DNA of 64,000 bases from Hydractinia symbiolongicarpus (GCF_029227915.1 NC_079875.1:16113001-16177000), one strand, 5' to 3'. Positions 10,803 to 24,344 are shown, counted from the stretch's first letter. The notes: generated by a model not told the origin, from the sequence alone. A program made the numbers and translations.

Positions 10803-13448
10803 ACGGTGGACCATATGTGACATTTTTAGCAACAAATGTAAATTTGTTTTTTTCAAAAAAAAATTACATTTTTTCGAGGTCTATATATTCGCCGTTTGTT
10901 TGTTATTTTGACGCTGATCTAAACATTTTATGAAAATTCTGACCATTTCTCTATCAACTGTCACACCCAAATTGCGCGATTTTAAATGCATAGATCAATA
11001 GCCAACGCAATTCTTCAAACCGTGTCAGAAGTCCCTAACATTCTCTATCAGGATATTCATAGGTGTTTTATTCTGTAGACGAAATAGAGATTCTTGTCGT
11101 AAAAGACGACGTAACTGTCGCAGACTTAGTGTGATTCCATGATAGTTCCCTAGAAAGTAAAGAATTTCTCTATCAGACAAGCCCGCGAGAAAGTAATCTC
11201 TATAATAATAGCCGTATTTTGTCTGTTCAAAAGGGTTACCAATCTTCCTTGGATCTTTCCGCGAATATTTAGAAACCAGGGGATTGTTAAATTAGAAATC
11301 TTATGATTTATCAAAATAAATTACAGAAATTAATTTATTTCCTTACATAATTTAATTAATCTAATTAATAAACCTCCAATTTAAAAAACAAATTAAGTAA
11401 TTAAAATGAATTCATTATTTAAATGCGCCATTTTTAATAATAATTTACCCCCGTGACCTTAATCGCCGATTTCGCCCAGGAGCCACAGAAAACAAATAGG
11501 ATGGTTTTACCGACAGTTTAACTGACTTTGTTTTGACCGCTCGCACGTGTATACCAATCAAAACGCCTAATTCTTTGAAAAACCAATCAAGACTTTCGCG
11601 GCCTAGACATGCCAACGAAGAAACATGATGGCCATTTTAGTTTTTAAAAAGTAATGGTGGTCAGTGTTGTTTCTAAGTCTGTTTCACCTTTCTGTCTTCT
11701 ATAAGCTTTTTAGCTACGTGCATATCTTAAACGCACCAGTTTTAGGATATTTGGCTAGGAAGGAACATTTTGAAGGCTAGCTAGCTAATAGCCTTACTTT
11801 TTACTAATTTTGTTTGGTATAAGTTTTTCTCCAACCCAACATTTATTTTTATGTCGAGGATATAGCCATTTAGCTATCTCATATATTTATCTAAAAAGTG
11901 AGAGTATAAAAATTCAGTTTGGCTATCAATATCGCAATATTCTTAGCAATAAATCTTATGCTAAATGCAGTTTAGCTAGGTAGCTACATCTTTAATTATT
12001 TTCCTTAAAAATTTTTTTGCAAATAAAATGGCTGAGCAATTGCTTTAGCTGGAGGGGTAACGACAGGCTGTTTCCTGTGTTGTCATTTAAACCGAAGTTG
12101 TGATAAAGTTTTTTTGGAGAAGGGTACTGTTCACATCTGTTTAACTGTACTAAGCGGTCAGCTCAGTGTTAACAATAGCCTCTTTTTGGAAAAGGCTGTT
12201 ACGGCTATGCGGATCAGCCCACAGTGCCAATTAATTTTTAAACTTTCTTGGGAATCACGCCTGTACGAATGTCCAACAATGTTTACCTGGACTAACCGCT
12301 TAGCCCTGTGCAAGAAGCGAAGGACTTTTTCTTGTGTTTTCATTTAAATAGAGTCTGCAAGAAAGTTTTTTTCAAAGGGTATTATCCCTGTGTAACACCG
12401 TTTAACTGTACTAAGCGCTCAGTCCGGTGTCACGATTAATTTTTTAATTTTTACAAAAACTTATTCCGCAAAATAAAATAATATTGACCGATTGTTTTCC
12501 CTATGACAGAGTCACAACGGTTGTAAACTGTGTTTTTATCTCAGCCTTTGTTGCGGGAAAGTTATTTTTTGAAAAATATGTTGCAGTCGCAACACTATAA
12601 TGGTGTGCGCGCTTCACTTGATTTACGACATACTGCATACCTGTACTAAAGCGCTCCACCTGACTGTGTCGCACAGTTTGCAGTTCTTTTTAAGCGCTCC
12701 TTTGGGCGTTCAACAACAGTTACTTGTGGCTCATCCCGGCGATTCGACGCCGGGTTTCCCGGCTATCTCCTTAATAATACCCGTATTTTGTCTGTCTCTG
12801 CGCGGACCCCCCGCTGAGTTAGAAAATCGTGCTACGGAAACACAAATATCAAATGCGATATATTTTTATCCACTTTGTTGCCACGGGTAAATTTAAAGGG
12901 CGGGCGAACCCGTGGATTTTTTCACGGGCAACGACTAGTGTTTTATAATTTCCTTGGTGTACATCGTGATCAATAAGAATGGAAAAACCATATCCTAATA
13001 ACAAAAGTTAGTTTTGTTTCAAGTAGACGAAGTATTGCATGCACTTCTCATAAAGAGAATTGTAAATGGGAAAAGCAAATCGTAGATACCTTTTGTCCTG
13101 TTGATACATGAAAACACTAATTTCTTAAGAACCGTTCTGCATCGTTCCATTAAAGCAAAAGGTTATTCGCATGACCGGCATGGACATTTCTATCGCCACC
13201 ATGCACAATCAATCAACCAATACACCCCTGTTGCCGAGTTGTTTCGGTCCGAGATTCTCGTTACTTAATTACTTAGTGGTGAATATGTCGCAAATATCAC
13301 ATCCAGTCGAGACATCCGCGACTTATTCATTACTTATTTCTTAGGTAGCGAATATATCGCGAATATGTCAACTTCGAGATAATGTGAAATCATTTTTTTT
13401 TGTTTTTTACCAGAGTTGTCCGTAAAAATGTCACATATGGGCCACCGT
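10803..13448. mobile_element. Non-autonomous hAT-like element, 2.6 kb
   Basis: Imperfect terminal inverted repeats of about 26 bp: the left end reads ACGGTGGACCATATGTGACA, the right end (reverse complement) ACGGTGGCCCATATGTGACA. The flanks give a near-perfect 8-bp duplication (ATATATGC at 10795-10802; ACATATGC at 13449-13456), the size typical of hAT elements. It contains no transposase frame, so it would depend on a partner element. A Helitron-type segment with internal repeats (about 12040-12938) is nested inside. Family assignment is from duplication length only. Confidence 0.55.
12040..12938 (+). mobile_element. Helitron-type 3' segment with internal repeats
   Basis: The right end has the Helitron signature: a hairpin (CCCGTG at 12909-12914 pairing with CACGGG at 12923-12928), a short spacer, then CTAG at 12935-12938 followed by T. 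Upstream, units with the phrase 'gtttaactgtactaagcg' recur near 12138, 12398 and (degenerate) 12590, about 200-260 bp apart. An inverted relative lies at 37480-38250. A GC hairpin (CCCGGCG/CGCCGGG) sits at 12735-12754. No Rep/helicase gene is present, so this is non-autonomous. The open frames here (12114-12347, 12600-12890) are repeat sequence. Confidence 0.6.
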
Positions 13449-13456
13449 ACATATGC

Positions 13457-15390
13457 CACGCTCTGATGCTTATTTTATCATTTTTTTGCCTTAAAATTGT
13501 AAATTAAATGCAAGTTTTTCTGTTTATCCATAAGTTATTTATTTATTTATAGCATAGATCACTTACAAAGCGATTTTAAGTATTCAATGTTTACAAGATA
13601 TTTTATATAGTAGAACTTCTGTGCACCGAGAATTCAGTAAGACAGCAATGCGTACAACAAATGCCACGCTAAAATTAGTAGGGTGATGACACGCCAATAT
13701 ATGGCTTCAAACGACATTATTTTGTACTTTAGTAACATGTTTTCCAGTCAGCGGTAAGGTTTTTCGACATCGTTGCTGTGAGATATTGTGTATTTTTCGC
13801 ATGTAGTGCTGCTGTTGCTATACAAAAGTTTATTAACGATATAGAAAACAGAAGGTATCGAATTAGATGGTAGGAGTACTTTCCGGTTACCGTGCTAGAT
13901 GTGATCCAAAAAACAACAACTCCCATATCAGGTATCTTTCCTGTAAAGGCTTGAGCACTACTTGTTAGTCACCGATCACGCACAAGTAACACAAGTGACT
14001 CGCCATTTTTCAAGCTGTTGCTCTAATTTAACACGTTAAAAATTGTCTATATCCCCATCGCCCTTAAGATAAAAAATATATAGAATATTCCTTTATAGAA
14101 TTATTTTGGATTTAAAATCAAATACCAAGTTTTAGTACAGCCAAAATCTGTAATCACTTCGACACAAGTACAAACATTTTGACTTTTCTAAACACTGATG
14201 ATCATCTAATTCGCGCTTTTTTAATTTTTTGTTCACAAAAATTATCCATAACAAAAAATGTTTCGTATTTAAGAAAATGATCACAAGGAACAAGAAATAG
14301 ATAAGATAGGGTTTAACAAAATAAATAGATAAAGTAAAACTCGTCCTGGGTTTCACAACCTATTGCCAGTTAAAAGTTAATAAAATAGCTATTATGCAAT
14401 GAAGAAACCTTAACTATTTTGACAATGTGTACTGAGGATTATCAACCGTGATCAGCGTATCAGTCTGCAAACATCTAATATTATAACTTATCCATAATAC
14501 AATTAATACTTGTGAGACATCTCAATTTTTGTGTTAATAACTTTTGTTATAGCTAAAAATAAATTTACAACTGAAAAATAATTTCACTCTACATTCTGTA
14601 TGTAAAAGTTATAAAAAAAATCTTTAAAAATTACCAAAACCTTCTAACATCATGTGTTTACAGTTAATGTTTATGCAAACCAAGAATGTTTTTGTTAACG
14701 TACCTAGTTATACACAAAGATCATTTCAGACGTTGCGGTTAAATTGTGGTCATTAATTAAATTGATTATTTTCACTATACCATCCATAGTTTTCACTTCA
14801 TTTTGTATATTTAAAAACCTGTTTAGACCACTGTCTGTTTTGATGTCTCTTGTGTATCGAAGAAAAGCGATTATTAGAGTGATTAAGCCTCCTGTTGTAT
14901 ATCAGGCCTATGTTAGACCCACATTGATTTGGTGATCTGGTGTGAACATAATATTTTAAAGGGGGTGTCTGACGTCGTGATATCCACATAATGGGCAATA
15001 TGTAATGAAATCATTTTATATGATTAGTAGTTCCTATATCCTTTTTAGAGCATGTGATTGTCAACTTATCACATTAACATTCATAGTAACATAATCTCAA
15101 ATCACATGGTTGCGCAGAAAAAAGTCCTTTTGAAAAGCAACATTTAATAACTTTCGTTATATCTAAAAAAATAAATATCTGCCTAAAAACGTTCTTACCC
15201 TACATTCTGTAAATAAAGGTCAACAAATTGTTTTACAACCAAGTAAAAAGATTTCAATAGCCATCCTTAAACCAATTGGACTAGATCCTATTATTGTACA
15301 ACTATGACCTTTGGCAACGGTTCAGTTATTGTACTCTTTATGTACAAAAAACATAACGTACGAAAAACCGAAGGAAGTGGAAAATTACAG
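13457..15390. other. Non-coding stretch with a diverged direct repeat
   Basis: A block at about 14525-14640 (ttaataacttttgttata ... ctacattctgta) recurs at about 15145-15235. At 13612-13670 the sequence resembles 10750-10800 just outside the left end of the hAT-like element. A short frame near 14880-14937 ends in AYVRPTLIW, vaguely like a non-LTR reverse transcriptase tail but too short to call. Confidence 0.45.
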
Positions 15391-15395
15391 CTGCT

Positions 15396-15545
15396 AATGG
15401 CTGTTAGCTTTGTGGTAAAGCGTTCGTTTCCAGTGCGGGAGGTCTTAGGTTCAAACTCCAGCTGAGTCATGCCAGAGACTATAAAAGTGTGAATCTGTCC
15501 TTTCTACTTAGCGCTCAGCATGGGAATAGAAATAAATATAATTAT
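15396..15545 (+). mobile_element. tRNA-derived SINE
   Basis: Starts with a tRNA-like head that has an A-box-like stretch (tagctttgtggtaaagcg, from about 15405) and a B box (ggttcaaactcc, 15448-15459), followed by about 75 bp of unrelated body ending in an A/T-rich tail (aataaatataatt). The head does not fold into an obviously functional tRNA. This layout of an internal polymerase III promoter plus body and tail is that of a SINE. Confidence 0.55.
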
Positions 15546-15549
15546 TCTA

Positions 15550-16303
15550 CTACATTTAACAGTAACACAGAAGAAGAAAAGGGTGAAAAGTGAAAGCTAG
15601 AAAGAGAATAGCGGAAAAGTTGGACTCTCCACACAGGACTCGTTAATCAGGACCCACTGTTTGGGACCCACTAGTCGGGACTTTAATATCTATGACATGT
15701 AAAATATAGGCTGCACAATTTATTTTTTGCATTGTTACCAAGAAATGCCGTCTGAATTCGAATCAAACTGCATATAAACAATCTAATTCAGCGGGAAGGT
15801 AAATTAACGGACACTAAATGGTATTTTAAAATTATCGACCATATTTAAATTGTTTTGTGTAGAGAATTATTGAAAAAACAACGGTGTTTGTTGTTGTTTG
15901 GCGAAGAAAATGATGTTTAACCGATATTTCAAGCCATGTCCTCCACAGTTCACCCTAGCATTGATAGATGTATACTCTACATCATTTCTTGATCAGCTTA
16001 GATTTCTTTTAATTTTATTCTTTGCAAATTTTTGGTATTTATAAAGAGCTTTCTCTCCAAATCGGCGAGTTAACTCAGGTCCCAAGTCCTGCTTTTATCA
16101 TATGACGCTTGAAGTTGAAATCATCACAACCATATTCGAAATTGGTTATTTTTGCCTTTTGAAACTGTCCCTATTAACAATAAAATTAAAAGGAACTGCT
16201 ACGAAGAGCTAACAATGAAAACATCGTGTCAAATGTTGCCCCGGGCTTTAAAAAGATAGCCTTTAAAAAATGCTTGTCTATAAAGTTTATTTTTTCTTTT
16301 ACA
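15550..16303. other. Region upstream of the beta-helix gene
   Basis: No supported exon. The signal-peptide exon of the downstream membrane protein should lie here or further upstream, because its first recognisable exon starts at an acceptor (tttacag at 16304), but I could not identify it. Confidence 0.4.
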
Positions 16304-19300
16304 GCTTCCTCTAATGGAGTTGATATATATTTATCACTGGATGGTACAGACTCTCCTCGTTGTGAAAGCAAAACAACAATGTGTCAGGCACTGTTATGCA
16401 ATTAACATGACCATTGTAGATGATGTCGTTGTGCATCTAGATGGAGGCAAGCAACAACAACCATACTCCTACAATCAAACAGCGCCAATTCCATTTAACG
16501 GAAAATTGGTCTTGTTAATTTTGGATGATATACCCATTCGTCATAAGTCAGTTGTCAGTGGAATTTTTCACATTTCCTAATGTACCATTGTTTATCAGTG
16601 TTGAGAATATTGACTTCCAAGACATTTTTTTTATTCAATACAATGGAAATTCGGATATTTCAAAGAATAAAAGCAGCATATTTACATCAACCAAAGATTT
16701 GATGAATTTCAAATAAGGGTTAATATTACAAAGAAAATCCTTAACCTGTTTAATTGCACATTTAAGTTTGGCGAATATTTCGTTGAAACATCTCTCATTT
16801 CAGCTTCCAACGTTCCATTAGACATTACTGTAAATGTTAGCAATGTTAATGTCTTAAATGGACAAGTATTTTTTATTTACTTAGATACAGTCAGTCAAGT
16901 TAATTTAACTATTAAGCATAGTTGGTTGGAATGTAAAGTCAGCTGTATCGGTATTTATGTGCAAAACGCAACTGTGACTTTGAAAAACATTACATTTTTA
17001 GGAAAATCATTTCGCGAAGATATTTATCTATTGCATTTTTTTTGGTGCAGAATCAATAAAAATGGATGTTGTTTCTTTTCCAAAGTATCGTTTAAATTAT
17101 CGCGTAGAATCAAAAACAATTAAACTGAATTGGTGTACCAATTTCACCTTATCTGATGTGCACTCTGATTTAAATGCAGTAAACATTATCGCAAATTATG
17201 TCCAAAATATACATTTAAAAAATTGTCATTTTAACGGACTTCAAAAAAAAGATTTGCATTTCATTAGTATTCTGCAGCAACTTACAATTCATGACTGTAC
17301 ATTTACAAAACCGGAAACCCAATCAATTTACGTGATAGCCACAAGCAATGTTCAAATCCATAATACTACAATACAGAATTGTGATTCAAATCCCTTGCAA
17401 CTTGAAAACATACAGAAAGTTGACATTTCCAATTCTTTTTTTAAACGCTGTCCAAGGGGACTGACATTGATGAATATAGCAGATACAAACCTCGACGGAT
17501 GTCATTTCATTGAAAATAAGGAACTTAATTATGACTGTGGTGCTATTAACGGTATAGGCAGTGGAATGCAAATTCGCAACTGCAGATTTACTAAAAACAA
17601 AGCAAGAAAAGGTGGTACAATATCAGCTACTTTTACAAAGAACATAAATATAATATCTTCAATCTTCCATGAAAATACTTCTCTGTCAGCAGGGACGTTT
17701 TATTTTAGTGGGGATACCGCTGTATCGGTTTCATTTACCGACACAAGTATTACATCTCCAATTGAAAATGTACTTTCTTATTCAACAGTAATGGAGAGCA
17801 TTGGTGTATTGACAAAATTGTTTAATTTTGTCAACATTACAATCGAGAAAGCCGTAATTCCAATCGATTGTTTTTTAGAAGATGGAGTAAATCCCCCTGG
17901 TCCAAATTTTCGTTACACGTGTGCAGTTGGTAGCAATTTACTACCATTAAAATATTTCATGATATTTGGTTGTGAAAATTGTCCTCCGGGATCATACAGT
18001 TTGGATCGAGGATTTGTTGTTACTAATTACGAAAAAACAATCGTCCATACCGCTAAATGCAAAAACTGTCCTTTTGGTGGAATTTGCGAGAAAGGCAATA
18101 TTAAAAGCCGTGGAAGGTTCTGGGGTTACCATAGCGGAACTGATGTTAAGTTTATACCATGTCCTGGAGGTTATTTCTGCGATTCTCTCAATCTATGTCA
18201 TAAAATCGGTATGTGTGGGAATTGTAGAAAGAATTACTACGTTGATTATTTCTTCAATCAGTACCTTCACCAAAGCTAATGTAAACATTTAAAAGCGTTT
18301 TGGTCAGTTTTTTTTATTTACGCCTTAACCTACTTTGTAGTGTTTGCATATATCGATGATGTAATTACAAAAATTAAGAGATTATGTAGCAGTAGAAATC
18401 ATCAATCATATGCACGAAGGCAATCTTTGACTGAAACTTTGCTCCCAGAATCCTCATCTACCACGGCTAAAGAACATAGTAACGAGGAATATAAAGAGGA
18501 AGGAAGTTCTTCCTCTGCAGTAGGTTACCTTAAAATCCTTATTAACTTCTACCAACTTAATATGCTGATCCGTGTTGCTCTACCAAACCAAAGTCATGGT
18601 TATACGACCTCCATTCGAGTAGTAAAGCAACTTTTCGAGACATACTTTACCTTGGAAGTTTTTGCTAGTAATTTAACAAAAACGTTTTGTCTGATGAAGG
18701 AGGGAGGAGTTGTCTCGAAACTATTCATAAAAATGTTCTAATTGTCGCTGCACCATTTCTCATCGCACTGTTCTTCATGCTATGACGACAACAGCCAATG
18801 GAAAGTAAAAAAAGTTTTATGTGTCGCTGTAAGCATGTTTTGTTACAGGTGGCTTTATTTGGGTTCACAAATATATCCCTGTTCGAACTCACTATGCTCA
18901 ATTGTATTGATATCAACGGAACACATCGTTTGTACGTGAATGGCAACATTCTTTGTTACACCAGTTGGCAATATGTTGTGTGGTTATTGTTGTTTCTGTG
19001 GGTAATACCGTTCGCACCAGGACTGTATTACGGCACTAAGTTACTAAAATCGAACAAGATTGGGGTGAACTTATTCTTAGGAGGTTTGCTATGCCCACCA
19101 CTAACGTTGTTTCAGTACCTATATTATTATTATTACAATCTCCACCACTCGACTCAGTCCACAAATGATGAAGTCAATGATGATGTCGATTATGGTAACA
19201 ACTGCAATGATGATAAGACTAAGATTCTCTCCATATTGCAAGATTCGTTTAAGTTAAAAAAAGGTGAAGCAGTACTATGGAATCCGGTGATTATAGTCCG

Positions 19301-19664
19301 TCGATTGATCATTACAGCTCTCGTAACATACCTGATCAATCCCATCGCACGTCTTTTTTGTGTGTTTCCCTTTATGCTGGTGTTCTTATTCCACCATCGA
19401 AATACATTGCCTTATCGATCACAAGTGCTCAATCGTTTGGAAACGGTCTGTTTCTTTGCCTTGTGCATCTTGGTTTCGGGTAATTCGTTCAGGGCATTTG
19501 TTTTCGTTTATGGTGTACCATTGCAGTATCCTATTAACATCATCGATCAAGCGTTTAATTGGTTCGAATATGTGATGCTGAGCCTTCCGCTTATTATTTT
19601 GGTGTTTTACATTATAATTAAAATAACTTATAAGATTATAACTTTTATACGACGTAAATTTTAA
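16304..19664 (+). pseudogene. Large multipass membrane protein with beta-helix ectodomain, interrupted
   Basis: About 1,100 residues in pieces. N-terminal part (16304-17060) and the long clean piece 17062-18276 give repeated short beta-strand runs with Asn and Cys ladders, typical of a parallel beta-helix (pectin-lyase-like). A Cys-rich stalk follows (from CPPGSYS at about 17980 to CGNCRKNYY at about 18235). Then come a membrane segment at 18292-18350, a Ser/Glu-rich cytoplasmic stretch, and about six more hydrophobic segments to 19664. It looks like a cell-surface receptor or adhesion-type protein; I do not know a named family. Breaks: frame changes near 16395, 16560, 16700, 17045 (a T8 run) and 18720; in-frame TAA at 18277-18279; in-frame TGA at 18783-18785. 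Coding flow resumes after each, so either this is a young pseudogene or some indels are sequence errors. The C-terminal piece 18786-19664 is intact. Confidence 0.6.
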
Positions 19665-19669
19665 TTGCA

Positions 19670-22280
19670 CATTGTCGTGAAGTACGATAAAAATTCGCTG
19701 GGACATTTACCAATGACACACAAGAAATAACCTACTAAAGTCCGCGAGGGGGAGAAGGGTATGTCTTCCTTGCATTCTTTTTTGTTAAGTTTAAAAACCT
19801 TTCCCTAATGACCCCGAAACTTTTGGCAGCTAAGTTTTTATTATTTCGAAATGAAAGAGCTTTTCTGGATAATTTCAAAGAGTTGTTATGTCTTTTTTGA
19901 TATATATTAGTGTGTTCTTATATTTAAATATTAGAATTGTTAGATCTTACGTTTTAAATAGTTTGAATAGTTTACATCTATATATGCACGAATACACTTT
20001 TCATTGATTTTGGTTTTTGACTGTTTGGCGCTCTATGAAATTACTTCGCCAAGTAACGATGTGCCAACTTAACTGTGTGTCATTTTAAAAGGCATGTCAA
20101 AACTTTTTCTTGCTTTTTTGTCTATTTAGGTCCTGTATAAGTTGTTAGAGTAATGCTTAATAGTGAGCATATCATTCAAAGTATCAAAATTATACATAAT
20201 TTGAGTATTAAACAGAAATTGATTGAGGTTAGATCATATAATTAATTGACCAAGCTTGCAAATCTTTCTGCATTTTTCTCCATTTCTATTTACAACCACA
20301 AATAGAATATATCCCTCTGACTATTTTTTACGATATTCGAAAATAGTATGTTTTATAGGATATGTTATACTGTCATTCTCATCTATTGATATTATTCAAA
20401 ACAAAAGTTGTGCTTTTGCAAATGAAAGAGGAAAGCAGTGACAAATTTATTCAAACATTTAATTTTCATGTGACAGCCGTTATTTTTAGAGAATCGTATC
20501 TATATTATGATAACCGCATACGTCTGTCTGTCACGCAAAATGGTACCGCAAGTAGCGAAGCGCATGCAGTGCGGTATAGAAAGGACAGGTAAACCCGTGG
20601 ATTTTTCCACGTGCCAGTGACATATAATTGACCAAAAGAGAGTCACTGTGGTAGCATATTTCGTGCTGATCTCACTTTCAGAGACTAGCATTTGCTTTAT
20701 GTGCAACAGTCCAAATTATAAATTACTATTATTATTGAAGGTTGATCATATTTTGAACATAACAGTTTTGTACACAATGTTCCAGGAGATCCTTTTCTCA
20801 TCATCGGGCATGATTATGGGAGAAGGATCTCCCATCCTGAATACTGGACAAAAAGAACGAAATAGTATCTTAATAATAAAATACAAGTTTTGTTATTTTT
20901 ACAAAAAACACGAGATAATTTCACAAAATTGCTTTGTATACAGAACAGCGGTGTATGTTAAAAACTTTGCATATGAATTCAGTTTTCAAAGTATGCTAAT
21001 TTATGTTTCATGTAGAAAAAATGTTATTGTGTTTTTATACCATACGCATGATTGAGCAAGTTATCATTTTCGACAGGATAGTTAGTTCTTTCTTGTAAAT
21101 GAATTGTTCCTAAACGAAAAAATATTCTACTACAAATCTCATCATGAATGATGAATTGCCTTTGGAGCATCGAAATTATATAAAAAAAAATAGAAGTCTA
21201 TAAAGCCTGTGCAAATATTCACTAAGACAAAAAATAGGTGACGTTGACCTAATTTTGATCGCAAACCCAATTTGGTCGCCAGTCCCTGGTTACCCACACG
21301 GGAGATGACGTCAGTTATTTCCACCCGTTTTTAAGTTATTTTACCCTAAAATTATAAGTGCATTGTAATGGCTTCATTAATTGGCGTCTTGACATTTAAT
21401 TTGTCGTTTAGTATTTGAGAGATGCATTTTTCGGCGACTTCAAAGAAAAACACACACATCTACTATGCTTGTCACAAATACAGCGTATTATTATATACCA
21501 GTCCATAAGGCCCATGGAAACATACACTTAGGCAGAAGAACAATAAAAAGATCCGTCAGTTGAATTTTGGACGTAAACAAATTTTTGATTGAAAAGTATC
21601 TCTTTTGGCTGTCACAGACACACGGAGACACCTAGCGTATTAGTACAAGGAATATAAGAATGATAAATGTTACTCTTAAGCATTTTGAACTTACGGAAGT
21701 AAAAGATCTTCCGCACCAATGCAGCGGTCTGGTACCGGCTACAAAACTCTACGCCGGTTGTCTTGGTTAAGTATAGTTGAAAACTAAATAGTTACGTAGA
21801 TTTGGACGCAGTTCACTCACTGCTAAGTATCTTACACAGGCTAGCATGGGAATCTCTCAATAAAGTTTTACGACCTTACACCATTAGTTACATAACATGT
21901 TTGAAATTAATATTCGAAGAGGCTTTAGCCGGTGTTTCCAAAATAACAACAAAACAATATGGATAACAATGCGGAAGTTATTGGATACTTTAGGCTGTGA
22001 CTTCTAAATCAAACAGAACAAGAAGCCCTGGGGGCTCTAAGAATTTCCGCTCGCTACCAAAATATTTGATGACAACCTGCTAATTTGTTGTGTTATCATG
22101 TCAAACATTCGAAGAGGTTTGGTGCATGAAGCTCTGAAGATAAAGCACACCATTATATCTTACAACAAACGCAAAAAAAACGAAACGTGTCATAATAAAC
22201 TCACATTTTAAAAGAAATTGCTAACAAAAAATACAGCCTATTATTTATGGTTGAAAGTCTCGCGATTGAAACGTTTATGG
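19670..22280. other. Intergenic region, no gene seen
   Basis: AT-rich. Contains a degenerate Helitron-like end at 20594-20615 (CCCGTGG ATTTTT CCACG, without a clear CTRR), preceded by 'gcaagtagcga', a phrase also found near another Helitron end at 58760. Open frames at 20648-21055 and 21142-21324 show no domain. Confidence 0.4.
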
Positions 22281-22285
22281 TCTTA

Positions 22286-22795
22286 AGCGGCATTTAGTTG
22301 ACAAAAAATCAAAATGTTGATGTGACCATCATTTTCAGCATACTTTTTTTAATAACTGTGCCAATGTTTGTCGAAAATAAAGTAGTTTTAATTTTTGGAC
22401 AAATTTTGGCCTAAAATGGCATTTAGGTGACAAAAATCAAAATTTTGATGTCACCATTATGTTCAGCATACTTTATTTGTTTACTGTGCCAAATTTTGTT
22501 GAAAATAAAGTAGTTTTAATTTTTGGACCAATTTTGGCCTAAAATGACATTTAAGGTGGCAAAAAAATAAAATTTTGATGTCACCATCATGTTCAGCATA
22601 CGTTAACTGTGTCAAATTTTGTTGAAAATAAAGTAGTTTTAATTTTTGGACCAATTTTGGCCTAAAATGACATTTAGGTGACAAAAATCAAAATTATGAT
22701 GTCACCATTATGTTCAGCATACTTTTTTGTTAACTGTGCCAAATTTCGTCAAAAACAAATACCAATTTTGGCCTGAAACGTCATTTAGATGACTT
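22286..22795 (+). repeat. Satellite, about 4.5 units of 111-139 bp
   Basis: The phrase 'catttaggtgacaaaaatca' and its variants start units at about 22291, 22430, 22548, 22671 and 22782. Each unit also carries 'gttcagcatac' and 'gaaaataaagtagttttaat'. The open frame on the minus strand (22481-22684) repeats the same peptide and is satellite sequence. Confidence 0.8.
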
Positions 22796-22799
22796 CCCA

Positions 22800-24340
22800 G
22801 TACTTAGGGAGCTTGGGTACGAAGTCTAAATCTGTGACGTTGCAATTGACCATTTGGGACAGGGTTAGTTAGTTAGTCAGATATCTATCCTCCTCTCAGA
22901 GGAACGTGAAATCCCAGGGTCGATTTTTTCTCAAAAAATGCTCCGAAAGAAAAAACGACGGTTTTAAAGAATTTCCTACGCCTTCGGGCGCGGAAATTCA
23001 AAAAATTAATGTAATAACATTAGCGTAGTCACCCGGGGGAGGCTCAGGTCCTCCCAAACTATTTTCTTTAAAAAAGTGATTAATAAATCAATAAATAAAT
23101 GTCAATCAAGATTAAACATTTTCGCAAATTTCAATCAATAGATCACTTTACGATGATTTAAGTCCACGAAGTTTAACCTCCGTAAAAGTTGTGAGAAAAA
23201 GGCCTAATCTGTGATATTTTTGGGGTTTTCTATTATCATGTTAGGAGGAAATTAATATGGAAAGGATTGCGGAGATGTTGCCAAGGCAAAAGCATAGCAC
23301 GGCAAAGAGAAGCCACGGTAAAGGCAGGCATTAAAAAGAAAAGATCAAGGCAAGGCATTGGTTGGTCCCATCTTCTTATTGTTTTAAGAACACAAAGTAG
23401 ATAGCTGGCCGGCTAAAGAACTGTGTGAAGATATTATATATTAAAATCATCTCCTCGTTGTTCTCACAAGTGTAAACAAATTAAAACAGACGAGTGTAAT
23501 AAACAAAATGTCAATTGACAATTTCGCGAGAATTAATTTTGCGAAAATGACAAAAAATGGCGAAATTCGCGATATTAATTCTCTTAAGGTAGCTGTAAAT
23601 TTAATGAAATGATCATATGATATCGAACAAAATAATATCGCAGGATCATTGTAGTCACATTAGCGCCGCATAAAGTTTATTTCAACATACCAGTACATAA
23701 AAAAAGACGTTATAATGTAAATAGCTCTAGAGACAATACAAAATCTTCCTTGAAAAACATAGTAAAGGATTCAGATTACATGTTATTAATGCGATAAAAT
23801 AAAAGTAGACTTAGAAAACTATCAAGCTCAAATTGTTTACTAACTGCAATACTGGCAAACTTTTAATGATTTTTCCCACTCTGCAAACTTGTCATCAGTA
23901 ACAACTATGAAGAATCCTATAACGATCGAACAGTCACTTGTTCCTGTTGTACAAAGGTTTATTTGGAAGTTAAATGTCCTTATTCTGTAATTTTTTTGGT
24001 ACCTGAAGACTCCAAATTCTCCTCCCCTTCCTTAACCAAAGTTGATGGGGAAATTATGTTCAAGGAAAAAGTACTTCACTCGATTTCCAATTGAAAATGG
24101 GTGTTGCAGGTTGGCAACAATATTATTTTTTAACTGGACACCGCATCGATACATTGTGAACAAACTGGTTTTTAATGAGGAGGTAGGAATGACTTGACAT
24201 CTACATTCAGTGAATTTTATGATCAGTATTTAACCTCGTTTTACGGCACATAATTTGGCCGAAAAGAAAAAAACAATAACGGGTATGTTTATAGCCACAC
24301 ATGTGTACAAATTACATTATTTTTGGCAAATGGCAATTGC
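22800..24340. other. Intergenic region with small hairpin and GGCAAGG-type repeat
   Basis: 22969-22999 is a nested hairpin: GAATTTCC pairs with GGAAATTC around CGCC-TTCG-GGCG. At about 23255-23360 a purine-rich stretch (ttgccaaggcaaaagcatag) matches the start of the repeat at 36540-36780. No gene. Confidence 0.5.
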
Positions 24341-24344
24341 TGAC

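Noticed and set aside
14744-14935. Possible non-LTR reverse transcriptase tail (AYVRPTLIW)
   Set aside because: Only about ten residues resemble the family and no other reverse transcriptase motif is nearby.
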